From Verrucomicrobiota bacterium (GTDB taxonomy: Bacteria; Verrucomicrobiota; Verrucomicrobiia; Limisphaerales; DSYF01), in contig JALOTZ010000016.1 of the NCBI GenBank assembly GCA_025457615.1, forward strand, positions 1 through 64,000: a stretch of 64,000 bases of DNA, read 5' to 3'. Below, piece after piece: positions 1 through 8,427 of the stretch. Position 1 is the first letter of the stretch; each line of letters begins with the position of its first letter. The notes beneath the pieces were generated by a model. That model saw only the letters and a program-made list of their open reading frames with translations, was not told the DNA's origin and did not search any database. The position numbers and the translations under genes are program-made.

Positions 1-615
1 GAAGCGATGGAGGGGACTCCGCGGCTCATGGCGGAGTTGATGTTCGGCAGCGGCCTGCGCCTGACGGAGTTGCTGCGGTTGCGCGTGAAGGATGTGGACC
101 TGGAGCGGGGGCAACTGATTGTGCGCGGCGGCAAAGGCGATCAGGACCGGGTCACGGTGCTGCCGGCGATGTTGCAGGAGAAATTGCGGGCGCACCGCGA
201 ACGGTTGCGCCGGCTGCACGCGGACGACCGCGCGAACGGATTGCCGGGGGTGTGGTTGCCCGAGGGGTTGGACCGGAAGTGGCCTCAGGCGGGTGAGCAG
301 TGGGAGTGGCAGTGGTTCTGGCCCTCTCGGGAAACGATGAAAGACCCGCGCACAGGCACGCGGCGGCGGCATCATGTGCTGGATGCGACCTTCCAGCACT
401 GCATCCGGAAGGCGGCGCGCAAGGCGAGGCTGAACAAGCGGGTGACGCCGCATGTATTGCGACACAGCTTTGCCACCCAATTGCTGGAGCGGGGCACGGA
501 CATCCGCACGGTTCAGGATCTACTCGGGCACAAGGACGTGTCCACCACCCAGATTTACACGCACGTGATGCAGAAGCCGGGCATCGGGATCCGGAGTCCG
601 CTGGATGGGCTTTGA
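1..615 (+). CDS. Integron-type tyrosine recombinase (IntI family), 5' end outside window
   Basis: Site-specific recombinase that would join DNA at attC/attI-type sites. The reading frame is open to base 1, so the N-terminal SAM-like DNA-binding domain is missing from view; about 204 residues are visible. Catalytic elements seen: Arg in GLRLTE near the left edge, HVLRHS (His-x-x-Arg), LLGHKD and the nucleophile Tyr in TTQIYTHV. Between them lies the extra segment rich in Trp (WEWQWFWPS) followed by HHVLDATFQ, which is typical of integron integrases and absent from XerC/D. The C-terminus GIRSPLD is also IntI-like. It is followed on the same strand by repeat blocks and four-helix-bundle genes rather than a conventional cassette array. 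Whether the protein is intact cannot be judged here. Confidence 0.88.
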   Translation, partial: EAMEGTPRLMAELMFGSGLRLTELLRLRVKDVDLERGQLIVRGGKGDQDRVTVLPAMLQEKLRAHRERLRRLHADDRANGLPGVWLPEGLDRKWPQAGEQWEWQWFWPSRETMKDPRTGTRRRHHVLDATFQHCIRKAARKARLNKRVTPHVLRHSFATQLLERGTDIRTVQDLLGHKDVSTTQIYTHVMQKPGIGIRSPLDGL

Positions 616-627
616 GCCCGAGAGGTG

Positions 628-770
628 AAACGTTCAACGCTCAACGTTCAACTTTTAATGCGGGGGCGAGGGATGACTGCGGGGGGATTCTTGCGCGAGG
701 GGTGGCGGAGGGCTGGTGGATGAGGGGCGGAACGTTCAACGTGTAACGCTCAACGTTCAACTTTCAATGG
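628..770. repeat. GTTCAAC-type word-repeat blocks upstream of the four-helix-bundle gene
   Basis: Two clusters (628-660 and 728-770) consist of tandem CGTTCAACG/CGCTCAACG words ending in CTTTCAATG or CTTTTAATG. The second is preceded by a GC-rich lead (GGTGGATGAGGGGCGG, 714-730) that recurs with the later blocks near 1196 and 1289. The heptamer GTTCAAC fits the RYYYAAC form of attC core sites and its complement fits GTTRRRY, but these are repeated words rather than one clear attC hairpin. The 616-782 interval contains no other gene. Confidence 0.75.
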
Positions 771-782
771 GGAAGGCAAGGA

Positions 783-1163
783 ATGAATGCGGAGGCGAGG
801 TATGACTTGGAGGAGCGGCTTTTAGAGTATGCCGCGCGGATTGTACGTCTGGTGGAACAACTGCCGGACACACGGGCGGGCAGTCATGTGGCTGGACAGT
901 TGTTGCGCTCGGGCACTTCGCCGTTGCCCAACCACGGCGAGGCGCAGGGGGCGGAGTCCCGACGGGACTTCATTCACAAGCTGAGGATCTGTCACAAAGA
1001 GTTGCGGGAGTCGCGGCGGTGGCTGCGGCTGATCCAGCAGGTGCCGCTGCTGGAGACGGGGCGGGTGCAGCCGCTGGTGGACGAGACGGACGAGTTGATC
1101 CGCATCTTTGCCGCCAGTTTGCGCACGGTCCAGCAGCCAAAGAGGTTGAACGTTGAGCGTTGA
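783..1163 (+). CDS. Four-helix-bundle protein (23S rRNA-IVP type)
   Basis: A 126-residue protein of the four-helix-bundle family first known from intervening sequences of 23S rRNA genes; its molecular role is not established. Family signs are the alternating helices, the motif RIVRLVEQLPDTRAGSHVAGQLLRSGTS (about residues 19-46, split here by description) followed by NHGEAQGAESRRDFIHKLRICHKELRESRRWL (helix 3). It starts at ATG 783 after a GGAAGGCAAGGA stretch that can serve as ribosome binding site. The last residues (KRLNVER) and the stop codon are encoded by the inverted word repeat at 1143-1170, so repeat DNA forms the 3' end of the gene. It lies downstream of the integrase, and a truncated second copy follows. 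Confidence 0.85.
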   Translation: MNAEARYDLEERLLEYAARIVRLVEQLPDTRAGSHVAGQLLRSGTSPLPNHGEAQGAESRRDFIHKLRICHKELRESRRWLRLIQQVPLLETGRVQPLVDETDELIRIFAASLRTVQQPKRLNVER

Positions 1164-1372
1164 GCGTTCAGGGATGGCGGAAGAGGCGGAGGGCTGGTGG
1201 ATGAGGGGCGGAACGTTCAACGTGGAACGCTCAACGTTCAATGGGGAAGGCAAGGGATGAATGTGGGGGGATTGGGTGGCGGAGGGCTGATGGATGAGGG
1301 GCGGAACGTTCAACGTGGAACGCTCAACGCTCAACGCTCAACGTGGAACGCTCAACGTTCAACTTTCAATGG
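1143..1372. repeat. Inverted and direct GTTGAAC/GTTCAAC word-repeat blocks
   Basis: The block at 1143-1170 carries GTTGAACG/GTTGAGCG words in the opposite orientation to 728-770, so the intact four-helix gene sits between inverted repeats. Further blocks at 1208-1243 and 1305-1372 are again in the forward orientation, each introduced by the same lead (GCGGAGGGCTGGTGGATGAG or a near copy). The larger unit (lead plus words plus AATGGGGAAGGCAAGG) therefore occurs about three times between 700 and 1390. Confidence 0.75.
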
Positions 1373-1470
1373 GGAGGCGAGGGATGATTTGGAGGAGCGG
1401 CTGTTGGCGTATGCCGTGCGGATCGTGCGGTTGGTGGAGCAATTGCCGGACACACGGGCGGGTAACCATC
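1369..1470 (+). pseudogene. Truncated second four-helix-bundle gene
   Basis: The frame reading GEARDDLEERLLAYAVRIVRL, then VEQLPDTRAG, is nearly identical to residues 3-36 of the intact protein at 783-1163. Identity stops abruptly after ACACGGGCGGGTAACC, and the following bases belong to the 3' flank of the convergent VWA gene. Only the first helix and a half remain. This is a decayed or recombined copy, not an expressed family member. Confidence 0.75.
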
Positions 1471-1491
1471 CGCTGACAACGCCGACCGGGG

Positions 1492-4383
1492 TCACTGGCG
1501 CCGGCGCTGCGCCCGGCGCTTGGCTTCAAGCAGCCGGCTGGTGGGGCTTGGCGGGCTCGGCGGCGGGGATTCCGGGGAAACCGGCTCGGAGACCGGCGCC
1601 ACCGAGGGCGGTGTCAGCGCGGAGGGTCCGGCGGGCTCGGTTCCGGGCAGCGGAGTCAAAGGCGCTTGCGTCGGCCGGAACAGTTCCTCGCCGGCCTCGT
1701 CAGTCCGCGTCTGTCGCGCACGCACGTCGTCGCGTCGGGCCAGCAACGCGGCGAGGGATTCGTCGGTTTGCTGCACCTTCGGCGGCGGGTTCCAGAACAC
1801 CACGGTCCGCTTCACGGCGGCCAGCGCCCGCTGCCATTCCTCGCGATCGATCTGGATGCGGCGGAAGGCGACATCGAGCACGAACAGGACAATGGCGATG
1901 CGCAGCAGCCACTCCCACAGATCCAGCGGCTGATGGGTCTTGACGCGGTCGTGGCGGTAGGGGTTGTCGCCCGGGTTGAGCGGATCCAACACGCGGCCGC
2001 CGCCCGCCTCCGCCAACCCGCGCAGCAGATGGCGGTTGGGTTCGGCGGACGCGAATTCGGGCGAGTAATTGATGTTGGCGCCGGCGGTTTGTTGGGCCAC
2101 GACCTGGCCGTTCTCGATCTCCATGGTGTTCACCGCATAGGTGCCGGGTTCCTTCGTAGGGAAGCGGGCTTCGTAACGTCCGGGGCCGGTCTGGCGCAGG
2201 GCCAGCGTCTGCCGCTCCCCCTTGGGACTCACCACCGTGGCGGCCATTTGCAGGAAGTTGCGGTAACGACCCTCGGCATCCAGCGCATCCACGCTGATCA
2301 CGCCATCCCCGTTCTCGAGCGCGACGTCGGTGGCGAACTCTGCGTTCTCGAGGCGTCGCAGGCTCCACTGGGCGACCTGCACCCAGAACTGCTGGTAACG
2401 CTCCCAAGCCAGCCAGCTCCTCGCCCAGCGCGGTTTGGCGTCCGAGGTGAAGGCCACCACCCGGCCCAGTCCGCGCTGCCAGTGCGCCAACAGCGGATCG
2501 CCCTGGGGCGTCCAGAGCGGCGTTTCCGCGCGATCCTTCGGGGACGTGGCCACGTAGCCCAGCAACGGTGGGTAATCCGCCGCCCCGATGCCGCGCACCA
2601 GTTCGCTGGCCATTCGCACCTGGGGTTTGAACGGTTGCTCGTAGATGGCCGACTTGAGGATCACCGCGGTTTCCTTGAGGAAGATCTGCGGCAACTGGTC
2701 CGCGCTGGTGACGTTGTAGAACCGGCCGCGGCCCTGGTCGGCAATCCGAAGCATGATTTCCGGACCCGCATGCCCGGCGATCAGGACGCTGCTGGCGGTG
2801 ATGCGGGCGTTGACGATGTCGCGCATCAGGCCATCGGAGGGCGGGGCTGGATCGCCGTCGCTGAACACAATGATGTGTTTGAGGTTGGCGCGGGACTTTT
2901 GCAGCGCCTCGAAGGCCTGGGTCATCACGCCCTGGAAGCTGCCCAGATCACCCTGGTTCATCCCGGCGATGGACCGGCCGGCCGCCTGTTTGTCCCCGAC
3001 TTTCAGCAGCGGGAACAGCCAGCGTTCGGTGCCGTCCCAGAGGATCACCCCGAGTTCGTCCTGCGGCCCGAGGGCCCCCAGGACGCCGAGGGCGCAATCG
3101 CGCGCGATCTGGTTGCCGTTCATGAACTCCATGCCGTGCATCACCAGCACCACGGCGCCGCTGGGCAGCACCTTCTTGCTCTCGAGCTCCATGCTCACCG
3201 GCAACATCGTTTCGAGCGGGGTGCCGCGATAGCCGCCGGCGGTGAACGAGTTGTCGCCCCCGATGCAGACCACACCCACGCCGAAGTCGAGCACCGCGCT
3301 GTCGAGCCGCCGCTGGTGGTCGAGTCCCAGATCGCCGGCGGACAGGTTGCAGAGGAAGAGGGCGTCGTAACTTTGCAGCTCGGCCAGCGAGGCGGGGAAA
3401 TCATTGGCGCCCGCCAGCTTCACCTCGAGCCTGGCCCCGCGCAGCGCTCCCGCCAGGGTGGCGTCCTGCCCGGGGTCGCTCGAGATCACCAGCACGCGCG
3501 GATCCCCGCGCACGAAGGTGAATCCGGTCGCGCGGTTGTTCTGCGGGATGACGTCCGCCCTGGCCTCGACGCGCACGTCGTAGTTGTAGAAGCCCGGTTC
3601 GGCAAGTTTCTGCGGGAAGGTCAGGAGGTTCTTGCCCTGTTCGAGCGCCACCATTTGTTCGCCCATGTAAACGTCGTTGCGATAGAGCCGGACGGTGGCG
3701 GGCGTCGGGTGATCGGCCTGCACGAAGATCCTGGCCTCGAAGGCCGCCCCTTTCTTCAAGCTCTGGGGAATGCCGAGCTTCTGAACGGCGATGTCATTGG
3801 CGCGCCGAACGCCCATCGGGACCACGTCCACAGTCACGCCTAAAGGGCGGGCGGCGCGCACGGCGGCCAGGGCGTCCCCAAGGTTCTCGTTGCCATCGGA
3901 GAAGACCACCAGCCGTTTCTGGCCCCGTTCCGGGAAGCCGGCGGTGCCCAGGCGGATGGCGGCGCCCAGATCCGTCCGCTCGGTGTCCACCACGGCAAGC
4001 ACCTTCTCCAACGCCACCGCCGGGTTGGGCGTGAACTCGATGGCCGCCTCCGTGCCGAAGACGATCACACCTCCCCGATCAGGCTTGTGCTTCTGCTGGG
4101 AAAGTTCGGTGACCCGCTGCAACGCCCAGCGTTGCTGTTCCTCGGGAATGCTGTCCGAACGGTCCAGCAGGAAGAAGACGTTCATGCCCTCGATGGGCCG
4201 CAGCCACTGGAGCCCGGCCAGCGCCAGCACCACCAGCAACAGCACGGCCACCCGCAAGGCGCCCGAGACCCAGCGCCGCCAGCGGCTCGACTGCACATCC
4301 GATTTCCAAGCCAGCCAAGCCACCCAGGCCAGGGTCGGCCCGAGCAGCAGCAGCAGGCTGGGATGGGTGAGGTGGAAGGGCAT
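1492..4383 (-). CDS. Membrane protein with two VWA-type regions and a glutamine-amidotransferase-like domain
   Basis: About 963 residues; the best start is ATG 4383 (MPFHLTHPS), because upstream codons are repeat-derived. Membrane spans are predicted near residues 8-26 and 41-57, then VWA 1 with MIDAS DRSDS (74-78), a Thr at TDLGA (about 138) and SDGNEN (162-167). A segment around 340-430 (DALFLCN, then FGVGVVCIGGDNSF) resembles the class I amidotransferase-like fold seen in these proteins. A second VWA-like region ends in VFSDGDPAPP. A C-terminal span (LLRIAIVLFVLDVAF) is followed by a Pro-rich cytoplasmic tail. Such proteins occur in MoxR/VWA clusters of Planctomycetes and Verrucomicrobia and probably act at the envelope; substrates are unknown. 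The start lies 11 bases after the stop of the permease-NHL gene. Confidence 0.82.
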   Translation of the reverse strand: MPFHLTHPSLLLLLGPTLAWVAWLAWKSDVQSSRWRRWVSGALRVAVLLLVVLALAGLQWLRPIEGMNVFFLLDRSDSIPEEQQRWALQRVTELSQQKHKPDRGGVIVFGTEAAIEFTPNPAVALEKVLAVVDTERTDLGAAIRLGTAGFPERGQKRLVVFSDGNENLGDALAAVRAARPLGVTVDVVPMGVRRANDIAVQKLGIPQSLKKGAAFEARIFVQADHPTPATVRLYRNDVYMGEQMVALEQGKNLLTFPQKLAEPGFYNYDVRVEARADVIPQNNRATGFTFVRGDPRVLVISSDPGQDATLAGALRGARLEVKLAGANDFPASLAELQSYDALFLCNLSAGDLGLDHQRRLDSAVLDFGVGVVCIGGDNSFTAGGYRGTPLETMLPVSMELESKKVLPSGAVVLVMHGMEFMNGNQIARDCALGVLGALGPQDELGVILWDGTERWLFPLLKVGDKQAAGRSIAGMNQGDLGSFQGVMTQAFEALQKSRANLKHIIVFSDGDPAPPSDGLMRDIVNARITASSVLIAGHAGPEIMLRIADQGRGRFYNVTSADQLPQIFLKETAVILKSAIYEQPFKPQVRMASELVRGIGAADYPPLLGYVATSPKDRAETPLWTPQGDPLLAHWQRGLGRVVAFTSDAKPRWARSWLAWERYQQFWVQVAQWSLRRLENAEFATDVALENGDGVISVDALDAEGRYRNFLQMAATVVSPKGERQTLALRQTGPGRYEARFPTKEPGTYAVNTMEIENGQVVAQQTAGANINYSPEFASAEPNRHLLRGLAEAGGGRVLDPLNPGDNPYRHDRVKTHQPLDLWEWLLRIAIVLFVLDVAFRRIQIDREEWQRALAAVKRTVVFWNPPPKVQQTDESLAALLARRDDVRARQTRTDEAGEELFRPTQAPLTPLPGTEPAGPSALTPPSVAPVSEPVSPESPPPSPPSPTSRLLEAKRRAQRRRQ

Positions 4384-4385
4384 GT

Positions 4386-4515
4386 CAACTGGATTTACGA
4401 TGGCGGATTTCGGATTGACGATAGGCAAGCGGTCGCCGACGGAGCTCCGTGCGCCACGGCAGCGCCCCCTGACCGGTCCGCTTGCCCCTTCTGCACTCTG
4501 CCTTCTGCTTTCCTG
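4386..4515. repeat. Dispersed repeats under the permease-NHL tail
   Basis: Words of the type GCGGATTTCGGATTGACGAT (4402-4421) and CTGCACTCTGCCTTCTGC (about 4492-4509) occur here. The same word families recur at 8750-8785 and inside the DUF58 gene at 11610-11674. They encode the unusual tail of the permease-NHL protein and the non-homologous codons upstream of the VWA gene start. Confidence 0.6.
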
Positions 4516-6941
4516 AGGAACTTCTGCACGCGATGATTCTGGGAGTCAGCGACGTACAGGTTGCCATGGGAATCGACAGCGATGCCCCAGGAATTGTTGA
4601 AGAAGCCCGGGGCGGCGCCCGGCCCGCCAAGGATCTCGAGAGGCGCTCCGTTCGAGTCAAAGATCTGGATGCGGCTGTTGCCAAACTCGCACACGTAGTG
4701 CCGTCCGGCTTCATCCACGCAGACGTCATAGGGATAGCTCAATTCGCCGGCGCCGACGCCGGCCGAGCCGTAGCCGCCGAGGACGGTCCCGGACGCGTCG
4801 AGAATCTGGATGCGATGATTGACGGCGTCGGCCACCAGCAGCCGGTCCTGGGCATCCACGCACAGGCCCTCGGCCCGGTTCCATTCGCCCGGGGCGGAGC
4901 CGGCCCGGCCGAAGCAGGCCAGGAAGCGCAGGGTGGACGGCGCTCCCGGCTCGAAGGCGAACTTCTGCACTCGATCCACGACGCCGTACTCGCTGACGAA
5001 CCATTCGCCCTTCGAGTTCACGGCGGCGGCGCGCGGGAACGAGAACTGGCCCGTGTTGGTCCCGTGTTCTCCCCACCGCATCAGGAGCTGTCCCTCGGGC
5101 GTGTAGAGGTTGACGCGCGCATAATGCGGTTCCACCACGACGATGTTTCCATCCGGGTCCACCGACAACCCCTTTGGATTGCCTTGTTTGGTTTCCGGCA
5201 TCTGCCAGAACAGCAGGAATTCGCCGGCCGGGGAGAACTTCTGCACGCGCCCGGTGAAATCCAGCACATACAGGTTGTCCGCAGGATCCACCGCCACGGA
5301 GCGGGGTTTGTTGACCTGTCCGGGCGCCACCCCGCGTGTGGCGACGACCCGCACGCGATCAAAGATCTGGCTGTGGACGGGCGCCTCATTGGGAGCGAGC
5401 CCGGCAGAGCAACCGCTCAACAGCGGGAGTGCGGCGCAGAGCGCAGCCGCGTTGGTGAAAGCGCGGATTCCCCGCCGTGAAGCGCCCCAACTCCGCACTT
5501 TCACCAGGGCGGCCACGGTGAGCAACGGCACCAAGGCCAACCCGAGCAGCACCAGGCACAGCGCATTGACGTGGGCGGTGTGGCCGTAGTGCAGCAGGTT
5601 GAACACCCGCAGGGCCACCGTCTCGCCGCCCGGCGGCAGGATCAGCACGATGGTTTCGACATCCCAGAGGCACAACAGGAACACGATGCACCAGGCCACG
5701 GCCAACTGCGGCGCGATCTGGGGCCACAGCACGTGCCGCAGCAACTGCCAGCGCGAGGCCCCTTCGATCCGGGCCGCATCGATGAGATCCGCGTCCGCCG
5801 ACCGCACCGCATGGCGCGCGATCCCCCAGCCGATGGCCAGGTAACGAATCGTCAGGGCCAGCAGCACGACGCCCATGGATTGATAGAACCAGGCGGTCCG
5901 CGGACGGTTGAGCGACTGAATCAACGCAATCCCGATCAACACGCCGGGCACCAGGAAGGGAAGCCAGAGCAGCGCACCCCACGTGGCGCCGACGACGCCG
6001 CAAGCGTTCGAACGGCCGGCGGACCACTTTCGATGCGCCGGCATCGCGGCGAACACTGCGACAACCACGCACACGGTTGCCACCAGGGACGCCGTGGCAG
6101 CCGAGTTCAGAATCGCGTCCGGTCCGGCCGCGATGGCCGCTGGCAGTTGGGTCCAGGTACGCGCGTTGCCCATGACCTGCCAGAGCGGCAAGGCGAGGGA
6201 CAAGAGCAGCAGGGCCATCGTGGTGAGGGCGGCGATCCCCAGCCAGGCGGCACCGAGGGCTTTGCGGAAGCGGGCTGCGGACGTTCCGCCGTGCAACGCA
6301 GGCCATGGGAATGGACGACGGCGCCATCCGATCACCAGGAGCAAGGGCAACAGCACCAGCGGCCAGCTTAGCGAGGCCGCCTTGATCCAATCGAAACTTC
6401 CATCCGGCCGCACCCAGAACGTAGCGCTGAAGCTCAGCCAGACTTCCGCCGGATAAACATTGACCTGCAACAGGGCCGGCACCGTGAGGTTGTTGGCGGC
6501 CAGCACCAGCGTGACGAGACCGGCCACAACCATCGGTCCGCGCGCCAGGGGCAGCAGAAGAAACCGGATCAGCGCCCATCCGCGCAGGTCGGGCTCGGCT
6601 TCGAGGTGGGCGGGCTCGAGTCGCTGCCACGCGCCCCAGGCGGCGAGCGCGGCCACCGGCCACAGCCAGAGACCCAACAGCAGGATGACGCCTCCGGACG
6701 AGCCAAGGTCCAACGGCAGCCACCCGCGCCAGGCGCCCGATTCGCCGAGATAATGCATCCAGGTGTTGGCCACCAGGAAGGGCGGCAGCGCGAGCGTGAC
6801 CAGCGCGCCGCCCAACAACGCGCGGCGCAGGCAGGGTCCGGTTGCAGACAGCGTCAAGGCGGCAGCCAGGCCGAGCGTGGCCGCCAGGAGCGTCGAACCC
6901 GCTCCCACCAGCAAGGTGTTCTGGAGCAGGGCCAGCGTCAT
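4395..6941 (-). CDS. ABC transporter permease fused to a lipoprotein-like NHL beta-propeller
   Basis: One uninterrupted frame of about 848 residues. Residues 1-490 form a two-copy iron/thiamine-type permease (FbpB-like) with roughly a dozen hydrophobic spans; an EAA-like loop is seen around ADADLIDAARIEGASRWQLL. Residues about 492-511 then read as a second signal sequence ending in a lipobox (LPLLSGC, Cys 511), followed by six or so NHL repeats (KPRSVAVDPADNLYVLD, FPRAAAVNSKGEWFVSEYG, SWGIAVDSHGNLYVADSQNHRVQKF). The propeller would lie outside the inner membrane. The start ATG 6941 overlaps the solute-binding protein stop (ATGA). The last 40 residues after VQKF are encoded by repeat-like DNA. 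A GTG inside the junction could also start the lipoprotein separately. No ATPase gene is present nearby. Confidence 0.8.
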   Translation of the reverse strand: MTLALLQNTLLVGAGSTLLAATLGLAAALTLSATGPCLRRALLGGALVTLALPPFLVANTWMHYLGESGAWRGWLPLDLGSSGGVILLLGLWLWPVAALAAWGAWQRLEPAHLEAEPDLRGWALIRFLLLPLARGPMVVAGLVTLVLAANNLTVPALLQVNVYPAEVWLSFSATFWVRPDGSFDWIKAASLSWPLVLLPLLLVIGWRRRPFPWPALHGGTSAARFRKALGAAWLGIAALTTMALLLLSLALPLWQVMGNARTWTQLPAAIAAGPDAILNSAATASLVATVCVVVAVFAAMPAHRKWSAGRSNACGVVGATWGALLWLPFLVPGVLIGIALIQSLNRPRTAWFYQSMGVVLLALTIRYLAIGWGIARHAVRSADADLIDAARIEGASRWQLLRHVLWPQIAPQLAVAWCIVFLLCLWDVETIVLILPPGGETVALRVFNLLHYGHTAHVNALCLVLLGLALVPLLTVAALVKVRSWGASRRGIRAFTNAAALCAALPLLSGCSAGLAPNEAPVHSQIFDRVRVVATRGVAPGQVNKPRSVAVDPADNLYVLDFTGRVQKFSPAGEFLLFWQMPETKQGNPKGLSVDPDGNIVVVEPHYARVNLYTPEGQLLMRWGEHGTNTGQFSFPRAAAVNSKGEWFVSEYGVVDRVQKFAFEPGAPSTLRFLACFGRAGSAPGEWNRAEGLCVDAQDRLLVADAVNHRIQILDASGTVLGGYGSAGVGAGELSYPYDVCVDEAGRHYVCEFGNSRIQIFDSNGAPLEILGGPGAAPGFFNNSWGIAVDSHGNLYVADSQNHRVQKFLRKAEGRVQKGQADRSGGAAVAHGAPSATACLSSIRNPPS

Positions 6942-7963
6942 CGCAGAAAGATCCCGTTCAGCTTCTCCGTGGTTGAGTCCAGGTCCGCCAACAAGCGCTC
7001 CCACTCCGGCTGCAACACCGGAGAACCGGGCGATGGCATTTCGGGGTACTGAATGGCGCCCGCCGCCACCAAGCGTTCAACGGTTTCGGGGCGCTGCAGA
7101 TAATCGGCCAGCGCCTGGGCCTGTTTCGGGTGAGGCGCACCGCGCACAATCCCGACGGTGTTGGGAATGAACAACCGGGTCTCGGGCAGCTCGGGTCCGC
7201 GCGCCACCGGCAATCCCTCCCGCTGGGCGGCCAGCACGTCATCGGTGTCGGTCAAGCCCAGCCAGGCTTCGCCGCGCGCAACCCGTTTCACGACGGTGGA
7301 ATTGCCATCCAGAATCCTGGCCTCGTTCGCCACCAGGGCGCGACACCACTGTTCCCAGAGCGCCTCGCCCCAATGCAGTCGCAGGACATGAAAATGCGTC
7401 GCCGTGGTGCCGAACTGCGGGAAAGCCATCGCCACCCGCCCGCGCCAGACGGCGTTGGTCAATTCGAGCAGGGAACTCGGGGCTGGCTGGCGGTCCGGCC
7501 CCACCCGGTTGGTGTTGATCACCAGGCAACGGGTCCGGGCGCCGAACGACCTGAAACCATTGGTTTCCTGCCAGACATTGAACGCCGCGAGCTGGCGGGT
7601 GCGCATTTCCTCGTTGCCCCAGAAGACATCGCACTGCGGATGATCGCGTTCGGCGAGGAGCCGGTTGGCCAGGCCGACCGTCTTGACCGCCTCACTGTCA
7701 TAGACGGCTTTGACGCGGATGCCGGTCTCGGTCTCGAACTTGTGGAGGATGGGTTCGGCATAGGTCTGGTCCTGGGCGCAATAGAGGACGACCCGGCCGG
7801 CCTTCCTGTCCTTGAGCCAGGCGATTCCGGGCAACAGCGCGGTAGCCAGGACGGCCACCAGCGCGATCAGGAGCGGAATGCCGATGATCAGAAACCACTG
7901 AGCCTCGACCTCCTGCCGGCCGAACTCGTCCTGGGGCCAGTTTCTTTTCGACTCTTTGCTCAT
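6938..7963 (-). CDS. Membrane-anchored extracellular solute-binding protein (iron/FbpA-like)
   Basis: 341 residues. After a charged N-terminus, residues about 24-46 form a membrane anchor (WFLIIGIPLLIALVAVLATAL), not a cleaved signal peptide. The rest matches ABC substrate-binding proteins of the iron(III)/thiamine class: VVLYCAQDQTYAEPIL, then FETETGIRVKAVYDSEA, CDVFWGNEE, and GRVAMAFPQFGTTATH. It would deliver a ligand, possibly a ferric complex (inference), to the permease encoded by the next gene. Its start overlaps the PIN-toxin stop by ATGA and its stop overlaps the permease start by ATGA, so all are probably translated as one chain. Confidence 0.85.
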   Translation of the reverse strand: MSKESKRNWPQDEFGRQEVEAQWFLIIGIPLLIALVAVLATALLPGIAWLKDRKAGRVVLYCAQDQTYAEPILHKFETETGIRVKAVYDSEAVKTVGLANRLLAERDHPQCDVFWGNEEMRTRQLAAFNVWQETNGFRSFGARTRCLVINTNRVGPDRQPAPSSLLELTNAVWRGRVAMAFPQFGTTATHFHVLRLHWGEALWEQWCRALVANEARILDGNSTVVKRVARGEAWLGLTDTDDVLAAQREGLPVARGPELPETRLFIPNTVGIVRGAPHPKQAQALADYLQRPETVERLVAAGAIQYPEMPSPGSPVLQPEWERLLADLDSTTEKLNGIFLR

Positions 7964-8427
7964 AATCCTCCCTCCGCTGCTTGTAGAAGATCCCGACGCA
8001 ATCCCGGAGCCACGTGGAATCCGGCTTCGGTCTGGAGACGATCCAGGAGGGGGCGGACGGCTGGGATGATTCCTTTGTGCTTTGCCGCGAGCAGGATTCC
8101 GAGGATGCCGATGATGTGGAGTCTTTCTTGGCGGGCAATCGTTCGTCCCAACACTTCATCCATCAAGAGCCAATCAGCGCCCAGTTCGACCGCCAAAGCG
8201 ATCGCTTCCGCCTCCCCGAGATCAAGCTCACGCATCAATCGCTTCAACCGTCCCGATTGAGCCGGCGCTCGGACGACAAGAAAGGGAGGCAAGGCGGAAT
8301 GGAACCGATCGAGCTCAGCACGAACCGCAGGGGGGATGAGCACTTGCCCGAACAAGTCCGGCAGCAAGCTCTCCGCCTGAACCGAGACGAGATTGGAGAT
8401 GCAGGAAGTGTCGCTGACGACGATCAT
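7960..8427 (-). CDS. PIN-domain toxin, DUF3368 family
   Basis: 155 residues. Starts MIVVSDTSCISNL, with the first acidic residue of the PIN active site (Asp 6), a conserved Glu in AVRAELDRF, and the second cluster LGEAEAIALAVELGADWLLMDE giving Glu/Asp residues of the metal site. DUF3368 proteins are predicted ribonuclease toxins paired with UPF0175 antitoxins; the gene just upstream is such an antitoxin and the two overlap by ATGA. The toxin stop in turn overlaps the start of the solute-binding protein gene, an unusual linkage of toxin and transporter. Confidence 0.86.
   Translation of the reverse strand: MIVVSDTSCISNLVSVQAESLLPDLFGQVLIPPAVRAELDRFHSALPPFLVVRAPAQSGRLKRLMRELDLGEAEAIALAVELGADWLLMDEVLGRTIARQERLHIIGILGILLAAKHKGIIPAVRPLLDRLQTEAGFHVAPGLRRDLLQAAEGGL

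Noticed and set aside
152-637. Long open frame on the minus strand opposite the integrase
   Set aside because: It is a GC-rich shadow of the clearly homologous integrase frame and has no recognisable protein features.
628-1372. CRISPR-like array of GTTCAAC repeats
   Set aside because: The words are about nine bases, adjacent to one another, have no uniform spacers, and no cas gene is near.
1197-1943. 248-residue plus-strand ORF
   Set aside because: It runs through repeat blocks, the truncated four-helix copy and the antisense of the VWA gene.
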